The translations under genes and the position numbers were made by a program. From NCBI RefSeq assembly GCF_004341205.1, contig NZ_SLUL01000001.1, positions 239,344-303,343 of the forward strand: 64,000 nt of DNA, written 5' to 3'. This stretch comes from Thermolongibacillus altinsuensis. Lineage in GTDB: Bacteria; Bacillota; Bacilli; Bacillales; Anoxybacillaceae. Position 1 is the first letter of the stretch, and every line of letters starts with the position of its first letter. The notes beneath the pieces were generated by a model that saw nothing but the letters and a program-made list of their open reading frames with translations, searched no databases and was not told the DNA's origin. Shown one piece after another: positions 16,288-24,936 of this stretch.

Positions 16288-17337
16288 ATGAATTTCGACG
16301 ACTATCGGGGAATATGGGTGTACTTGGAAGTAAAAGATGGGAAAATAGCCCCTGTTTCGCTCGAACTGTTAGGAGCAGGAAGAAAGCTCGCTGACAAAAG
16401 AGGAACCGAGTTAGCGGGAGTGTTGATTGGAAGCAATGTGAAACCATTGGCATCCACGGCGTTTGTATATGGAGCGGATGTAGTTTATGTATATGACGAC
16501 CCGATTTTTGAACATTACCGAACAGAGCCTTACATGAGGGCCTTGCATGATTGCTGTCAAAAGCATAAACCGGAGGTTCTTTTATACGGCGCGACGCCGA
16601 CAGGAAAAGATTTAGCGAGCGCCATCGCCACCGATTTACCAACCGGTTTGACGGCTGATACGACAATGCTCGATATTGAAGAAGATACAGGCTTGTTATT
16701 AGCGAGCCGCCCGGCTTTTGGCGGAAACATTATGGCGACGATTTTATGTAAAAAATACCGCCCGCAAATGGCCACGGTTCGTCCGAAAGTGATGAAAGCG
16801 CTATCACCACAACCGAATCGAACAGGGAAAATCGTTGAGGAGCACATATCGCTTCGCGAGGAAGAAATGCGAACAAAAGTGTTAGAGGTTGTAAGAGAAA
16901 CAACGAAAAAAGTGCGCATTGATGAAGCGGACATCGTCGTGGCCGGCGGAAAAGGGATGGGAAGCAAAGAAGGGTTTCAGCTCATTCATCAGCTCGCGGA
17001 CGCCCTTGGCGGCGCGGTTGGAGCGAGCCGCGATGTCGTTGAAGCGGGATGGATTGATCACCATCATCAAGTCGGACAAACCGGGGTGACGGTGACGCCG
17101 AAAATTTATTTTGCGATCGGCATTTCCGGAGCAATTCAACATGTCGTCGGCATGCAAAACTCAGAACTCATTATCGCCATTAATAAAGACCCGAATGCCC
17201 CGATTTTTCAATCGTGTCATTACGGCATTGTCGGTGATGCGCTTGAAATTGTGCCGCTGCTGATTGAGCGGATCAAAGAAGAGCTTCCGAACATAAAAAC
17301 AGCGTCAAAGTTGAAGGAGGAAATACACCATGCCTGA
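16288..17337 (+). CDS. fixB: electron transfer flavoprotein alpha subunit (FixB)
   Basis: A 349-residue EtfA/FixB protein. The C-terminal FAD-binding domain is clear: VVAGGKGMGSKEGFQLIHQLA near residue 214, GAVGASRDVVEAGW, then HHHQVGQTGVTVTPKIYFAI and GISGAIQHVVGMQNS near 275. The N-terminal domain has the ETF alpha fold. GGAGGGGAGCG precedes ATG 16288. Its stop overlaps the fixC start by 8 nt. It forms a heterodimer with FixA. Confidence 0.9.
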   Translation: MNFDDYRGIWVYLEVKDGKIAPVSLELLGAGRKLADKRGTELAGVLIGSNVKPLASTAFVYGADVVYVYDDPIFEHYRTEPYMRALHDCCQKHKPEVLLYGATPTGKDLASAIATDLPTGLTADTTMLDIEEDTGLLLASRPAFGGNIMATILCKKYRPQMATVRPKVMKALSPQPNRTGKIVEEHISLREEEMRTKVLEVVRETTKKVRIDEADIVVAGGKGMGSKEGFQLIHQLADALGGAVGASRDVVEAGWIDHHHQVGQTGVTVTPKIYFAIGISGAIQHVVGMQNSELIIAINKDPNAPIFQSCHYGIVGDALEIVPLLIERIKEELPNIKTASKLKEEIHHA

Positions 17338-18625
17338 AAAATTTGATTGCATTGTCGTCGGGGCAGGTCCGGCTGGAACAGCTTGTGCGTATGAGTTGGC
17401 GAAAGCAGGGGTGAACGTCTTACTGTTAGAGCGCGGCGAGTATCCGGGGTCTAAAAACGTGATGGGCGGCGTGTTGTATCGGAAAATGATGGAGGACATC
17501 ATTCCTGAGTTCTATAAAGAAGCACCGTTGGAACGGCCGATTGTCGAACAACGATTTATGATGATGGATAAAGAATCAGCCGTGACGTTTAGCTATAAAG
17601 GGTTAGAATGGGGACGGGAGCCGTACAACAACTTTACCGTATTGCGCGCAAAATTTGACCAATGGTTTGCGGAAAAAGCGGTCGAACAAGGGGCGTTGCT
17701 CGTTTGTGAAACGGTCGCTCTCGAATGTATCGTGGAAAACGGTCGTGTCGTCGGTGTTCGGACAGACCGTCCTGACGGAGACGTATATGCCGACGTTGTC
17801 GTCCTTGCAGACGGCGTCAATTCGTTACTGGCGAAACAGCTTGGGTTTCATCGCGAGTGGCGCCCGGATGAAGTAGCGTTAGCGACGATGGAAATTTTAA
17901 AGCTCGACAAAGGCATTATTGAGGATCGCTTTAATTTAGAACCAGGGCAAGGATGTACGATTGAACTGTTCGGCGATGCGACAAAAGGAATATTGGGGAC
18001 GGGGTTTTTGTATACGAATAAAGATACGTTAAGCATCGGTGTGGGCACGTTACTTTCTGGATTGATTAAGCATAAAATCAAGCCGTACGAACTGCTTGAA
18101 TATGTGAAAAACCATCCGATGATTCGCCCTTACATTCAAGGCAGCGAACCGATCGAATATTTAGCCCATCTCATTCCAGAAGGCGGTTATCATTCGATTC
18201 CGAAAGTAGCGGGGCATGGTGTGCTTGTTGTCGGAGACGCGGCTCAGCTTGTGAATGCGATTCATCGCGAAGGATCGAATATGGCGATGACGTCTGGGCG
18301 ATTAGCAGCTGAAACGATCATCATGGCAAAGGAGTACAATGATTTTTCAGAAAGCATGCTCGATCACTATCGGATGAAACTGATGGAAAGCTTCATCGGT
18401 CAAGATTTGAAAAAATACAAAGATGCGACCCACCATTTTGATGCGTTTCCGCAATATTTCGAACGGTATATTCCGATGATGAACCGCGCGGCAAGCCAAA
18501 TGTTTACTGTTGACGGAGCGTCCAAATGGGAAAAACAGAAAAAAATTTGGCGCGACTTCGGTTCAACGGGTGAAAAGTTGAAGCTGGCACGTGATGTGAT
18601 TAAGGCGTGGAGGGTGATGAAATGA
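17330..18625 (+). CDS. fixC: FixC, ETF-quinone oxidoreductase family flavoprotein
   Basis: A 431-residue FAD protein. The N-terminal dinucleotide motif is CIVVGAGPAGTACAYELAKA (residues 5-24), with ERGEYPGSKNVMGGVLYRK following. The second FAD contact GVLVVGDAAQLVNAIHREGS is near residue 300. It has the usual FixC length and lacks the iron-sulfur domain of mitochondrial ETF-QO, which FixX supplies separately. GGAGGAAAT lies inside fixB; translation is coupled. It is expected to accept electrons from FixAB and pass them to membrane quinone with FixX. Confidence 0.9.
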   Translation: MPEKFDCIVVGAGPAGTACAYELAKAGVNVLLLERGEYPGSKNVMGGVLYRKMMEDIIPEFYKEAPLERPIVEQRFMMMDKESAVTFSYKGLEWGREPYNNFTVLRAKFDQWFAEKAVEQGALLVCETVALECIVENGRVVGVRTDRPDGDVYADVVVLADGVNSLLAKQLGFHREWRPDEVALATMEILKLDKGIIEDRFNLEPGQGCTIELFGDATKGILGTGFLYTNKDTLSIGVGTLLSGLIKHKIKPYELLEYVKNHPMIRPYIQGSEPIEYLAHLIPEGGYHSIPKVAGHGVLVVGDAAQLVNAIHREGSNMAMTSGRLAAETIIMAKEYNDFSESMLDHYRMKLMESFIGQDLKKYKDATHHFDAFPQYFERYIPMMNRAASQMFTVDGASKWEKQKKIWRDFGSTGEKLKLARDVIKAWRVMK

Positions 18626-18909
18626 TGAAAAATCAAACGATTGAAGAAAAACAATATTTAGTTCGCTTCAATGCCGATACGAAATCACATCTTCACGTTC
18701 TCGACCCGAATATTTGTTTAACGAAATGTCCCGATAAAATTTGTACCATTTTCTGTCCGGCGTCTGTATATAAATGGGAAGAAATTCGGATGCATGTCGG
18801 CTACGAGGGATGTCACGAATGCGGGAGTTGTCGAATCGGCTGTCCGTACGAAAACATTAAGTGGGAATATCCTCGGGGCGGTCATGGCATCGTCTTTCGA
18901 CTTGGGTGA
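18622..18909 (+). CDS. fixX: FixX ferredoxin-like protein
   Basis: A 95-residue iron-sulfur protein. Cysteine sets are CLTKCPDKIC then C of IFCPA near residues 33-47, and CHECGSCRIGCPY near 67-79, fitting 4Fe-4S coordination as in FixX. GGAGGGTGA inside the fixC end serves ATG 18622 (or 18625). The ATG overlaps the fixC stop. It is the electron exit partner of FixC and the last catalytic gene of the operon. Confidence 0.88.
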   Translation: MMKNQTIEEKQYLVRFNADTKSHLHVLDPNICLTKCPDKICTIFCPASVYKWEEIRMHVGYEGCHECGSCRIGCPYENIKWEYPRGGHGIVFRLG

Positions 18910-18915
18910 TCAGCC

Positions 18916-19113
18916 ATGTTTCGAGTGGGAGATTGCGTCATTTTTGCCCTTGACGGAGCAAGAGGCATGGTATTAGATGTTACCAATGATTCTTGCCATG
19001 TCATGTGGGAAGATTATTTCGTCAGTTGGGAGAAAAAAGAGCTGTTAACGGTCGACGAGAAATTGACGAAAGCCCAGAAAATTTCCGTTCCTTCGAAAAT
19101 GAACCATCCCTAA
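18916..19113 (+). CDS. small hypothetical protein, SH3/KOW-like
   Basis: 65 residues, starting 6 nt after the fixX stop. The sequence MFRVGDCVIFALDGARGMV then DVTNDSCHVMWEDYF reads as alternating short beta strands with a central Gly turn, similar to small SH3- or KOW-like barrels, followed by a basic tail. The SD is weak (no clear AGGAGG), so it may be translated by coupling. I do not recognise the family. It may belong with fixABCX or with ypcP downstream. Confidence 0.55.
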   Translation: MFRVGDCVIFALDGARGMVLDVTNDSCHVMWEDYFVSWEKKELLTVDEKLTKAQKISVPSKMNHP

Positions 19114-19128
19114 AAGGGGTGGTCTTTT
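19103..19128 (+). terminator. weak terminator after the fix operon
   Basis: ACCATCCC pairs with GGGGTGGT (one T-G pair) followed by CTTTTC; it overlaps the end of the small gene. Confidence 0.45.
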
Positions 19129-19192
19129 CGTTTATATCGCATTATAATCCATCTAGACAGTTAAAAAGCATTGCAGGAAAGGGAATTTTTAA

Positions 19193-20065
19193 ATGAAGAC
19201 AAACCATTCTCACTTGTTATTGGTCGATGGAATGGCGCTGTTGTTTCGTTCGTTTTATGCGACGGCGCCAAGCGGTCATTTTATGTTCAATAGCCAAGGC
19301 ATTCCGACGAATGCGATCCACGGGTTCGTTAAACATTTATTAGCGGCTGTCCGCACGATTCAGCCAACGCATGTGGTGTGTTGTTGGGATATGGGAAGCA
19401 CGACGTTTCGGACGGAAATGTTTCCTGCCTATAAAGCCAATCGCGGGGAGCCGCCGCTTGAACTTGTGCCGCAGTTTGATTTAGTGAAAGAGGTGGTTGC
19501 CGCGCTTGAAATTCCGAATATTGGTGTTATGGGAGCGGAAGCGGATGATTGCATCGGAACATTGACAAAGCAATATGAAAGCGAGCTGCCTATCTCGATT
19601 TTGACGGGGGATCGCGATCTTTTCCAGCTTCTTTCGGAAAGGGTCACGGTATATTTGCTTGGAAAAGGAATTGGCAACTACGATGTGTATACGTTTGAAC
19701 GTTTTCAGCAAGAGAAAGGAATTTTGCCGCATCAACTCGCCGATGTGAAAGCGTTAATGGGAGACGCCAGCGATAATTATCCGGGGGTTCGCGGCATCGG
19801 TGAAAAAACGGCTTTAAAGCTTATACAGCAGTATGGCTCGATTGAAGGAATTGTTGAAAACATGCATAGGCTAACGAAGGCGCAACAACAAAAAATAAGC
19901 GAGCATCTGGACATGTTGGATCTTTCGCGAAAGCTTGCGAAAATTTACTGCGATATTCCGATTGCTTTGCGTCTAGAAGAGGCGAGATGGAATGTCGATG
20001 AAAATAAAATCCGACATGCTTTGCAAATGTTGGAGTTAAGCGGATTTGCGCGAAATAATGGATAA
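19193..20065 (+). CDS. ypcP: 5'-3' exonuclease (stand-alone FEN domain)
   Basis: A 290-residue PIN-like flap exonuclease without a polymerase domain, the size of B. subtilis YpcP. Metal-binding acidic residues are seen in LLVDGMALLFRSFYA (residues 8-22), GAEADDCIGTL near 118, LTGDRDLFQLL near 141 and MGDASDNYPGVRGIGEKTA near 190. The last is also the helix-hairpin-helix DNA-binding part. Role: removal of RNA primers and flaps in repair, redundant with Pol I. The SD GGAAAGGGA precedes ATG 19193. A degraded second copy of its 5' end lies at 15204-15296. Confidence 0.92.
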   Translation: MKTNHSHLLLVDGMALLFRSFYATAPSGHFMFNSQGIPTNAIHGFVKHLLAAVRTIQPTHVVCCWDMGSTTFRTEMFPAYKANRGEPPLELVPQFDLVKEVVAALEIPNIGVMGAEADDCIGTLTKQYESELPISILTGDRDLFQLLSERVTVYLLGKGIGNYDVYTFERFQQEKGILPHQLADVKALMGDASDNYPGVRGIGEKTALKLIQQYGSIEGIVENMHRLTKAQQQKISEHLDMLDLSRKLAKIYCDIPIALRLEEARWNVDENKIRHALQMLELSGFARNNG

Positions 20066-20092
20066 AAGCCAGCGACATTGCTGGCTTTTTGA
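20064..20092 (+). terminator. terminator of ypcP
   Basis: AAGCCAGC-GACATT-GCTGGCTT and a T-run. Confidence 0.85.
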
Positions 20093-20213
20093 TTTTTTAT
20101 GCTGTCAATAGATAAGGGAGACTTACTTTACTGATGAAATAGTTTTTGAAAACTTTACGAAATTTGTAATAACTTTATTAATAAATTGTGAAATATTGAT
20201 CAAATTCATTTCA

Positions 20214-20241
20214 TTTACAAGGAAAAGTGATACGATATAAG
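20214..20241 (+). promoter_or_regulatory. promoter of the DoxX gene
   Basis: TTTACA (20214-20219), 16 bp, TATAAG (20236-20241). Confidence 0.5.
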
Positions 20242-20278
20242 TATAAGAGGAAATATTAACAAGTGAGGGGGATAAAGG

Positions 20279-20785
20279 ATGGTAGTTAAATGGTTGAGAG
20301 AACATGTTAGTGCGGCCGCAATGCTAACGTTGTTTCGTCTATATCTTGGATATGCTTGGTTGACAGCAGGATGGCATAAAGTGACAGGTGAATTTGATGC
20401 AACAGGCTTTTTAAAAGGGGCGCTTGCTAAAGCTTCTGGGGAACATCCAGCGGTGCAAAGCTGGTGGGCAGCATTTATTGAAAATTTCGCATTGCCGAAT
20501 GTCGGGCTGTTTAACTTCTTAGTACCGTGGGGTGAGGTGTTAGTAGGGATTGCGTTGCTTCTCGGTATATTCACAACGTTTTCTGCACTGATGGGAGCTG
20601 TGATGAACTTTGCGTTTATGTTCTCGGGAACAACAAGCACCAACCCGCAAATGATATTGCTCACATTTTTCATTCTTGTTGCCGGCGCAAACGCTGGAAA
20701 ATACGGATTAGATTATTGGGTCATTCCGTATATTCGTAAATTTTTAAAGAAAGAGCCTCGACAAAATATTGCACCGACTTCATAA
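20279..20785 (+). CDS. DoxX-family membrane protein
   Basis: A 168-residue membrane protein with four helices. Family residues RLYLGYAWLTAGWHKVTG lie at about 21-38, and PWGEVLVGIALLLGIFTTFS near 83. GAGGGGGAT precedes ATG 20279. DoxX-like proteins (for example B. subtilis CatD) are linked to thiol or quinone stress; a CatE-like dioxygenase with its regulator lies at 42.5-44 kb but is not adjacent. It is monocistronic between strong terminators. Confidence 0.82.
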   Translation: MVVKWLREHVSAAAMLTLFRLYLGYAWLTAGWHKVTGEFDATGFLKGALAKASGEHPAVQSWWAAFIENFALPNVGLFNFLVPWGEVLVGIALLLGIFTTFSALMGAVMNFAFMFSGTTSTNPQMILLTFFILVAGANAGKYGLDYWVIPYIRKFLKKEPRQNIAPTS

Positions 20786-20795
20786 CATATAACTA

Positions 20796-20838
20796 ACGAC
20801 CATGCACTTCCTGTTATTGGAAGTGCATGGTCGTTTTA
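20796..20838 (+). terminator. terminator of the DoxX gene
   Basis: A perfect 16-bp stem, ACGACCATGCACTTCC with GGAAGTGCATGGTCGT, loop of 7, then TTTT. Confidence 0.85.
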
Positions 20839-20978
20839 TGTTGTTTTTTATTAAATTAATATTATTAAGAATGAAAATTTAAAAAATTTTAAGAAAAACA
20901 ATTGACTAATTTTATAAGATTATTTATATTTATAATCAATTATTTTTGATAATTCCAATAAATTAACTATGAATTTGT

Positions 20979-21029
20979 AAGAGAGAAGCATTGTATTTAA
21001 TTATACAATGAATGTCTCTCTTATAATTT
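20979..21029 (+). terminator. leader hairpin with T-rich tail before the metQ-like gene
   Basis: AAGAGAGA plus CATTGTAT pairs with ATACAATG plus TCTCTCTT around internal loops, followed by ATAATTTTTC. It lies 35 nt before the lipoprotein gene. It may terminate upstream transcription or attenuate this transcript. It is not an S-box: no SAM riboswitch motifs were seen. Confidence 0.5.
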
Positions 21030-21062
21030 TTCTAAAAAAACTAAAAAAAGGGGGAAATCAAC

Positions 21063-21878
21063 ATGAAAAAATTAGGACTTCTTCTATCATTATTTTTATT
21101 GGTAGGGGGCATTGCAGGATGTGGAGGAAATGATAAAGCATCAGGTAAACCGCTGAACGACAAAAAACTGGTTGTAGGTGTAACAGCAGGGCCGCATGAA
21201 GAAATCATGGAAGTTGTGAAGAAAGTTGCTGAGAAAGATGGGTTAGAAATAGAACTGAAGGTATTTTCAGATTATGTTACTCCTAATACAGCTTTAGCAG
21301 AGGGAGATTTGGATGCTAATAGCTATCAGCACAAACCGTTTTTAGAGCAATTTAACGAAGATCATAAGACTGACCTCGTTCCTGTGGCAAAAACAGTGCT
21401 AAATCCAATGGGAGTGTATTCGGAAAAATATAAAAGTATTGATGAATTGGAAGATGGTGCGAAATTTGGATTGCCGAATGATCCAACCAATGGCGCGCGT
21501 GCATTACATATTTTGGAAAAAGAAGGGATTATTAAGTTGAAAGAGGATAAAAAATACACTGCATCGATTCACGATATAGTTGAAAATCCAAAAAACCTAA
21601 AATTTATAGAATTAGAAGCAGCCCAAATTCCAAAACATTTAAGTGAGGTAGATTTGGCAGCCATTAATACGAACTTTGCTTTAGGAGCAGGCCTTAGCCC
21701 AAGAGATGACTCTATTTTATTAGAATCACCAGATTCAGATTATGTTAATTACATTGTCGTACGTCCTGAAAACAAAGATGATGAAGCTGTGAAGAAATTA
21801 ATCAAGGCATATCAGTCCGAAGAAGTAAAGAATTTTATCGAAGAAAAATTCCAAGGTTCAGTCATTCCTGCATGGTGA
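21063..21878 (+). CDS. metQ: NlpA/MetQ-family lipoprotein, ABC transporter substrate-binding protein
   Basis: 271 residues. A lipoprotein signal is followed by lipobox GGIAGC (Cys near residue 20). The mature part has VVGVTAGPHEEIMEVVKKVA and then SYQHKPFLEQFN near 88, both characteristic of NlpA/MetQ. GGGGGAAAT precedes ATG. It would deliver its ligand to MetNI encoded after the intervening repeat element. Canonical ligands are D/L-methionine, but the absence of a SAM riboswitch and the crotonase/CoA-transferase genes downstream leave the substrate open. Confidence 0.82.
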   Translation: MKKLGLLLSLFLLVGGIAGCGGNDKASGKPLNDKKLVVGVTAGPHEEIMEVVKKVAEKDGLEIELKVFSDYVTPNTALAEGDLDANSYQHKPFLEQFNEDHKTDLVPVAKTVLNPMGVYSEKYKSIDELEDGAKFGLPNDPTNGARALHILEKEGIIKLKEDKKYTASIHDIVENPKNLKFIELEAAQIPKHLSEVDLAAINTNFALGAGLSPRDDSILLESPDSDYVNYIVVRPENKDDEAVKKLIKAYQSEEVKNFIEEKFQGSVIPAW

Positions 21879-21887
21879 TGAACTAAC

Positions 21888-22111
21888 TATATGATAAGAG
21901 CTTAATTTTCCGAACATAAACGAGCTTTTTCTGCTACTTCTCCGAACGAAAACGCCATCAGACAAATGAACTTGCCTGTCATGCGTTTTACGTTCGGAAT
22001 CGGCATGCTAGAAGCATGCCGGGGCGGCAAGAAAAATCTTGCCGCCTATGGCAGAAAGGCAGTCTTCTATTCACGATGAGATATGTCGGAAACTCATCTT
22101 GAATCTATATA
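21888..22111 (+). repeat. dispersed multi-hairpin repeat, copy A
   Basis: About 224 bp, one of four related copies (also 29320-29538 inverted, 34556-34777, 58992-59213). It has imperfect terminal inverted repeats (GATAAG...TTTTCCGA against its partner in CGGAAACTCATCTTGAATC) and an inner inverted pair around CTGC(C/T)A/TGGCAG. Three successive hairpins include GGCGGCAAGA/TCTTGCCGCC and CGGCATGCT/AGCATGCCG. It separates the metQ-like gene from metN. This is the most diverged copy. Confidence 0.85.
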
Positions 22112-22147
22112 AAAGATGGTTTTGTTACTCGGAAAGGGATGATCTCC

Positions 22148-23161
22148 ATGATTGTACTAGAAAATATATCGAAAACGTTCCCATCTAAAAATGGTGTCAT
22201 CAAAGCAGTTGAAGAGGTTACTTTACATGTCAGAAAAGGTGAAATTCATGGTGTGATTGGATACAGTGGTGCGGGAAAAAGCACCTTGATCCGCTGTGTT
22301 AATTTGCTAGAGAGACCAACAAAAGGGAAGGTTTATATTAACGGTCAAGAAATTACATCGCTTCCGAACAATGAATTACGTGAAGTGCGTAAAAAAATCG
22401 GAATGATTTTTCAAGGATTTAATTTGTTAAAAACGGCGACCGTTTATGACAATGTTGCGATCCCGCTAAAATTGCTTGGTTTTAGTAAAGAAGAAGTGAA
22501 AAAACGAGTAGAAAAATATTTATCAATTGTTGGATTAGAAGATAAACACCATGCATATCCAAGTCAACTGTCAGGAGGACAAAAACAGCGGGTAGCCATA
22601 GCAAGGGCTTTAGCTCAAGAGCCAGAAATTCTGTTAAGCGATGAGGCAACAAGTGCATTAGATCCAGAAACGACCGATTCGATTCTGGATCTATTGCTAA
22701 AAATCAACCAAGAACTTGGCATTACGATTTTGCTCATAACACATGAAATGAATGTCATTCAAAAGATTTGTGACTATGTGTACGTGATGGAAAGAGGACG
22801 TATTGTGGAGCATGGGACAACAATTGAACTATTTACGAATCCTACCCATCATACGACAAAGAAATTTTTAAGCACAATTGTTCAGCGAAAATTATCACCT
22901 AGCTTAATCTCACAGTTAAATGTAAACGGTGTTGTTTCCAGACTTACGTTTGTTGGTGAAAGTACGGGAAAACCGTTGCTTGCGGAGGTTAGCCAGAAAT
23001 TTAACGTGAAACCAAATATTTTAGCTGCAAATATTATCGAGCTGAAAAATGGGATTGTTGGAAATATTGTCGTCCATCTAATTGGTGAATCGGAAGATAT
23101 TCAAGCAGCCATACAGTATTTACGTAGCCAAGGCGTTGGTACAGAGGAATTGGAGGGGTAG
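22148..23161 (+). CDS. metN: MetN-type ABC transporter ATPase with NIL domain
   Basis: A 337-residue ATPase. Walker A is GYSGAGKSTLIR near residue 38, the signature LSGGQKQRVAIARAL near 139, Walker B EILLSDEATSALD near 160 and the switch His in LLITHEMNV near 195. The last ~75 residues form the NIL regulatory domain typical of MetN (VNGVVSRLTFVGESTGKPLL). ATG 22148 has GGAAAGGG at a 9-nt distance; the ATG at 22139 is too close. Cytosolic, partner of MetI, 3 nt upstream of metI. Confidence 0.88.
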   Translation: MIVLENISKTFPSKNGVIKAVEEVTLHVRKGEIHGVIGYSGAGKSTLIRCVNLLERPTKGKVYINGQEITSLPNNELREVRKKIGMIFQGFNLLKTATVYDNVAIPLKLLGFSKEEVKKRVEKYLSIVGLEDKHHAYPSQLSGGQKQRVAIARALAQEPEILLSDEATSALDPETTDSILDLLLKINQELGITILLITHEMNVIQKICDYVYVMERGRIVEHGTTIELFTNPTHHTTKKFLSTIVQRKLSPSLISQLNVNGVVSRLTFVGESTGKPLLAEVSQKFNVKPNILAANIIELKNGIVGNIVVHLIGESEDIQAAIQYLRSQGVGTEELEG

Positions 23162-23164
23162 TCA

Positions 23165-23836
23165 ATGAGCGGAAGCGGACAATTTACGGAAAAGTGGCTG
23201 CCTATTATCGGACAAGCATTCATTGAAACGGTTCAAATGGTCAGTATCTCTCTGTTTTTTGCCGTCATCATTGGAATTCCATTAGGCATTTTGCTTGTGT
23301 TAACTAGACCAGGTCAACTGTTTGATAATAAATGGATTTATCAGATTTTGAATTTGGTCATCAATATCATTCGCTCTATACCGTTTATCATTTTATTATT
23401 CTTTATATTGCCTTTTACGAAATTCATTGTAGGCACAACAATAGGTGTAAAAGGTGTGATTGTCCCGCTGGTTATTTACACCGCTCCATATATCGCTCGT
23501 TTAATGGAATCGGCATTACTAGAAGTGGAAAGCGGGATTATCGAGGCATATATAGCGATGGGGATAAAAAGAAGACATATTATTTGGCATGTCTTATTAC
23601 GTGAAGCACGCCCTTCGATCATTTTAGGATTGACCATTGCTACCGTCAGTCTTATTGGAGCTACAGCAATGGCAGGACTTGTTGGCGCTGGAGGTCTTGG
23701 TGATTTAGCGTATCGTTATGGTTATTTGCGGTATGAAGTAGGTGTCATGTACGCGACAGTCATCATCTTGATTATCCTTGTGCAGGTCATTCAATCAATC
23801 GGTAATCGTCTTGCCACTCGCATGAAAAAAGATTGA
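23165..23836 (+). CDS. metI: MetI-type ABC permease
   Basis: A 223-residue permease with five to six helices. The EAA loop LLEVESGIIEAYIAMGIKRR lies at about 119-138 and contacts MetN. The C-terminal GATAMAGLVGAGGLGDLAYR is highly typical of MetI. GAGGGGTAG precedes ATG 23165. The enoyl-CoA hydratase gene starts 14 nt after its stop, so the transporter and the CoA enzymes are cotranscribed. Confidence 0.88.
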   Translation: MSGSGQFTEKWLPIIGQAFIETVQMVSISLFFAVIIGIPLGILLVLTRPGQLFDNKWIYQILNLVINIIRSIPFIILLFFILPFTKFIVGTTIGVKGVIVPLVIYTAPYIARLMESALLEVESGIIEAYIAMGIKRRHIIWHVLLREARPSIILGLTIATVSLIGATAMAGLVGAGGLGDLAYRYGYLRYEVGVMYATVIILIILVQVIQSIGNRLATRMKKD

Positions 23837-23850
23837 TTGGAGGTTTTTGG

Positions 23851-24624
23851 ATGTCAAACGAACTGTATATAGAAAAAAACGGGGCGATCGCGACAATTGT
23901 CATCAATCGCCCCCAGAAAAAAAACGCGTTCACGCTAGCCATGTTTAAGGAATTAGGAGCTTTATTAGATGAATTGGAGACAGATAAAAATGTCAAAGTG
24001 CTTGTTGTGCGCGGAGTAGATGAAACAGCTTTTTCCGCTGGCGCCGACATTAGCGAGTTTTTAGAAGTTCGTTTTTCTGCAGAAAAAGCGAAAAAATACA
24101 ACGATTTTGCGCTTGAATCCATTGAAAAGTTGTATCGATTTTCAAAACCGACGATTGCGCTCATACAAGGTTTAGCTATTGGCGGAGGACTTGAGTTAGC
24201 AAGTTCATGTGATTTTCGCTTTGCTGCAGAAAATAGCAAACTTGGGATTACGGCTGCAAATATTGGTATTGTCTACAATTTAACCAGTACAAAACGATTA
24301 TACAATTTGATTGGACTATCCAAAACAAAAGAATTGCTTTACACAGCGAAACTCATTTCCGCAAATGAAGGGAAAGAGATTGGTTTAATCGACTACGTTT
24401 ATTCGAGTGAGGAAATCGAAGAGAAATGCTTCGAATTTGCTAAACAAATCATCCAAAAGTCGTCTGTTGCTATTTCTGGAATGAAAAAAGTCATTCAATC
24501 GGTGGTTGACGGGGAAAATGAAGAATCAGAAGCTATTTCAGAAATCATTTTAGCTTCTTATTGTTCAGATGATTATAAAGAAGGTATCCAAGCATTTATG
24601 GAGAAGAGAAAGCCCAACTTTTGA
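23851..24624 (+). CDS. enoyl-CoA hydratase/isomerase (crotonase) family protein
   Basis: A 257-residue crotonase. The oxyanion-hole region FSAGADISEF is near residue 60 and QGLAIGGGLELASSCDFRFA near 104. The first catalytic Glu of hydratases (F-G-x-P-E) is replaced: LGITAANIGIVYN has Ala there. The second Glu is kept in SKTKELLYTAK. Such patterns occur in non-hydratase crotonases (isomerases, decarboxylases, carnitine-type enzymes). TTGGAGG precedes ATG 23851. It is cotranscribed with metNI, and a CoA-transferase follows 312 nt downstream. Confidence 0.82.
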   Translation: MSNELYIEKNGAIATIVINRPQKKNAFTLAMFKELGALLDELETDKNVKVLVVRGVDETAFSAGADISEFLEVRFSAEKAKKYNDFALESIEKLYRFSKPTIALIQGLAIGGGLELASSCDFRFAAENSKLGITAANIGIVYNLTSTKRLYNLIGLSKTKELLYTAKLISANEGKEIGLIDYVYSSEEIEEKCFEFAKQIIQKSSVAISGMKKVIQSVVDGENEESEAISEIILASYCSDDYKEGIQAFMEKRKPNF

Positions 24625-24630
24625 GGAAAG

Positions 24631-24798
24631 ATGATTGACAAAAAAATGACGATGACAACAAGCAATGACGCATTTCTAGTATCAGCTCTACATGGTCCTT
24701 TCCAATCTCTTTTGAATAATAAGAGGAAGCTGCGAAGAAAAACTCTCAGTGGGCGCCATTTGCTGCATTCGTTCGGCTATAACATACAAGTCGTTTAG
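24631..24798 (+). other. 312-nt gap; possible 55-codon ORF of unknown status
   Basis: Between the crotonase and the CoA-transferase there is no recognised gene. GAGGAAAG followed by ATG 24631 opens a 55-residue frame ending at 24798, rich in Lys/Arg and without a recognisable motif. It could be a real small gene, a gene remnant or chance. The remaining 140 nt hold no convincing terminator; a GGTGGAG serves the next gene. Confidence 0.25.
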
Positions 24799-24936
24799 AA
24801 GCCAAAACTTCAAACGAGGTTAGTGGGGGGTTTAGCCATTTGGAAGAAAAAGGACCCCTCTCATTATTGTACACATCAAGTATAGAAGATCTTCGTAACG
24901 TCCAAATCGTGAACTTATAAAAGGTGGAGATCGACA

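Noticed and set aside
20979..21062. SAM riboswitch before the metQ-like gene
   Set aside because: Only a simple hairpin with a T-rich tail is present; no S-box core sequences.
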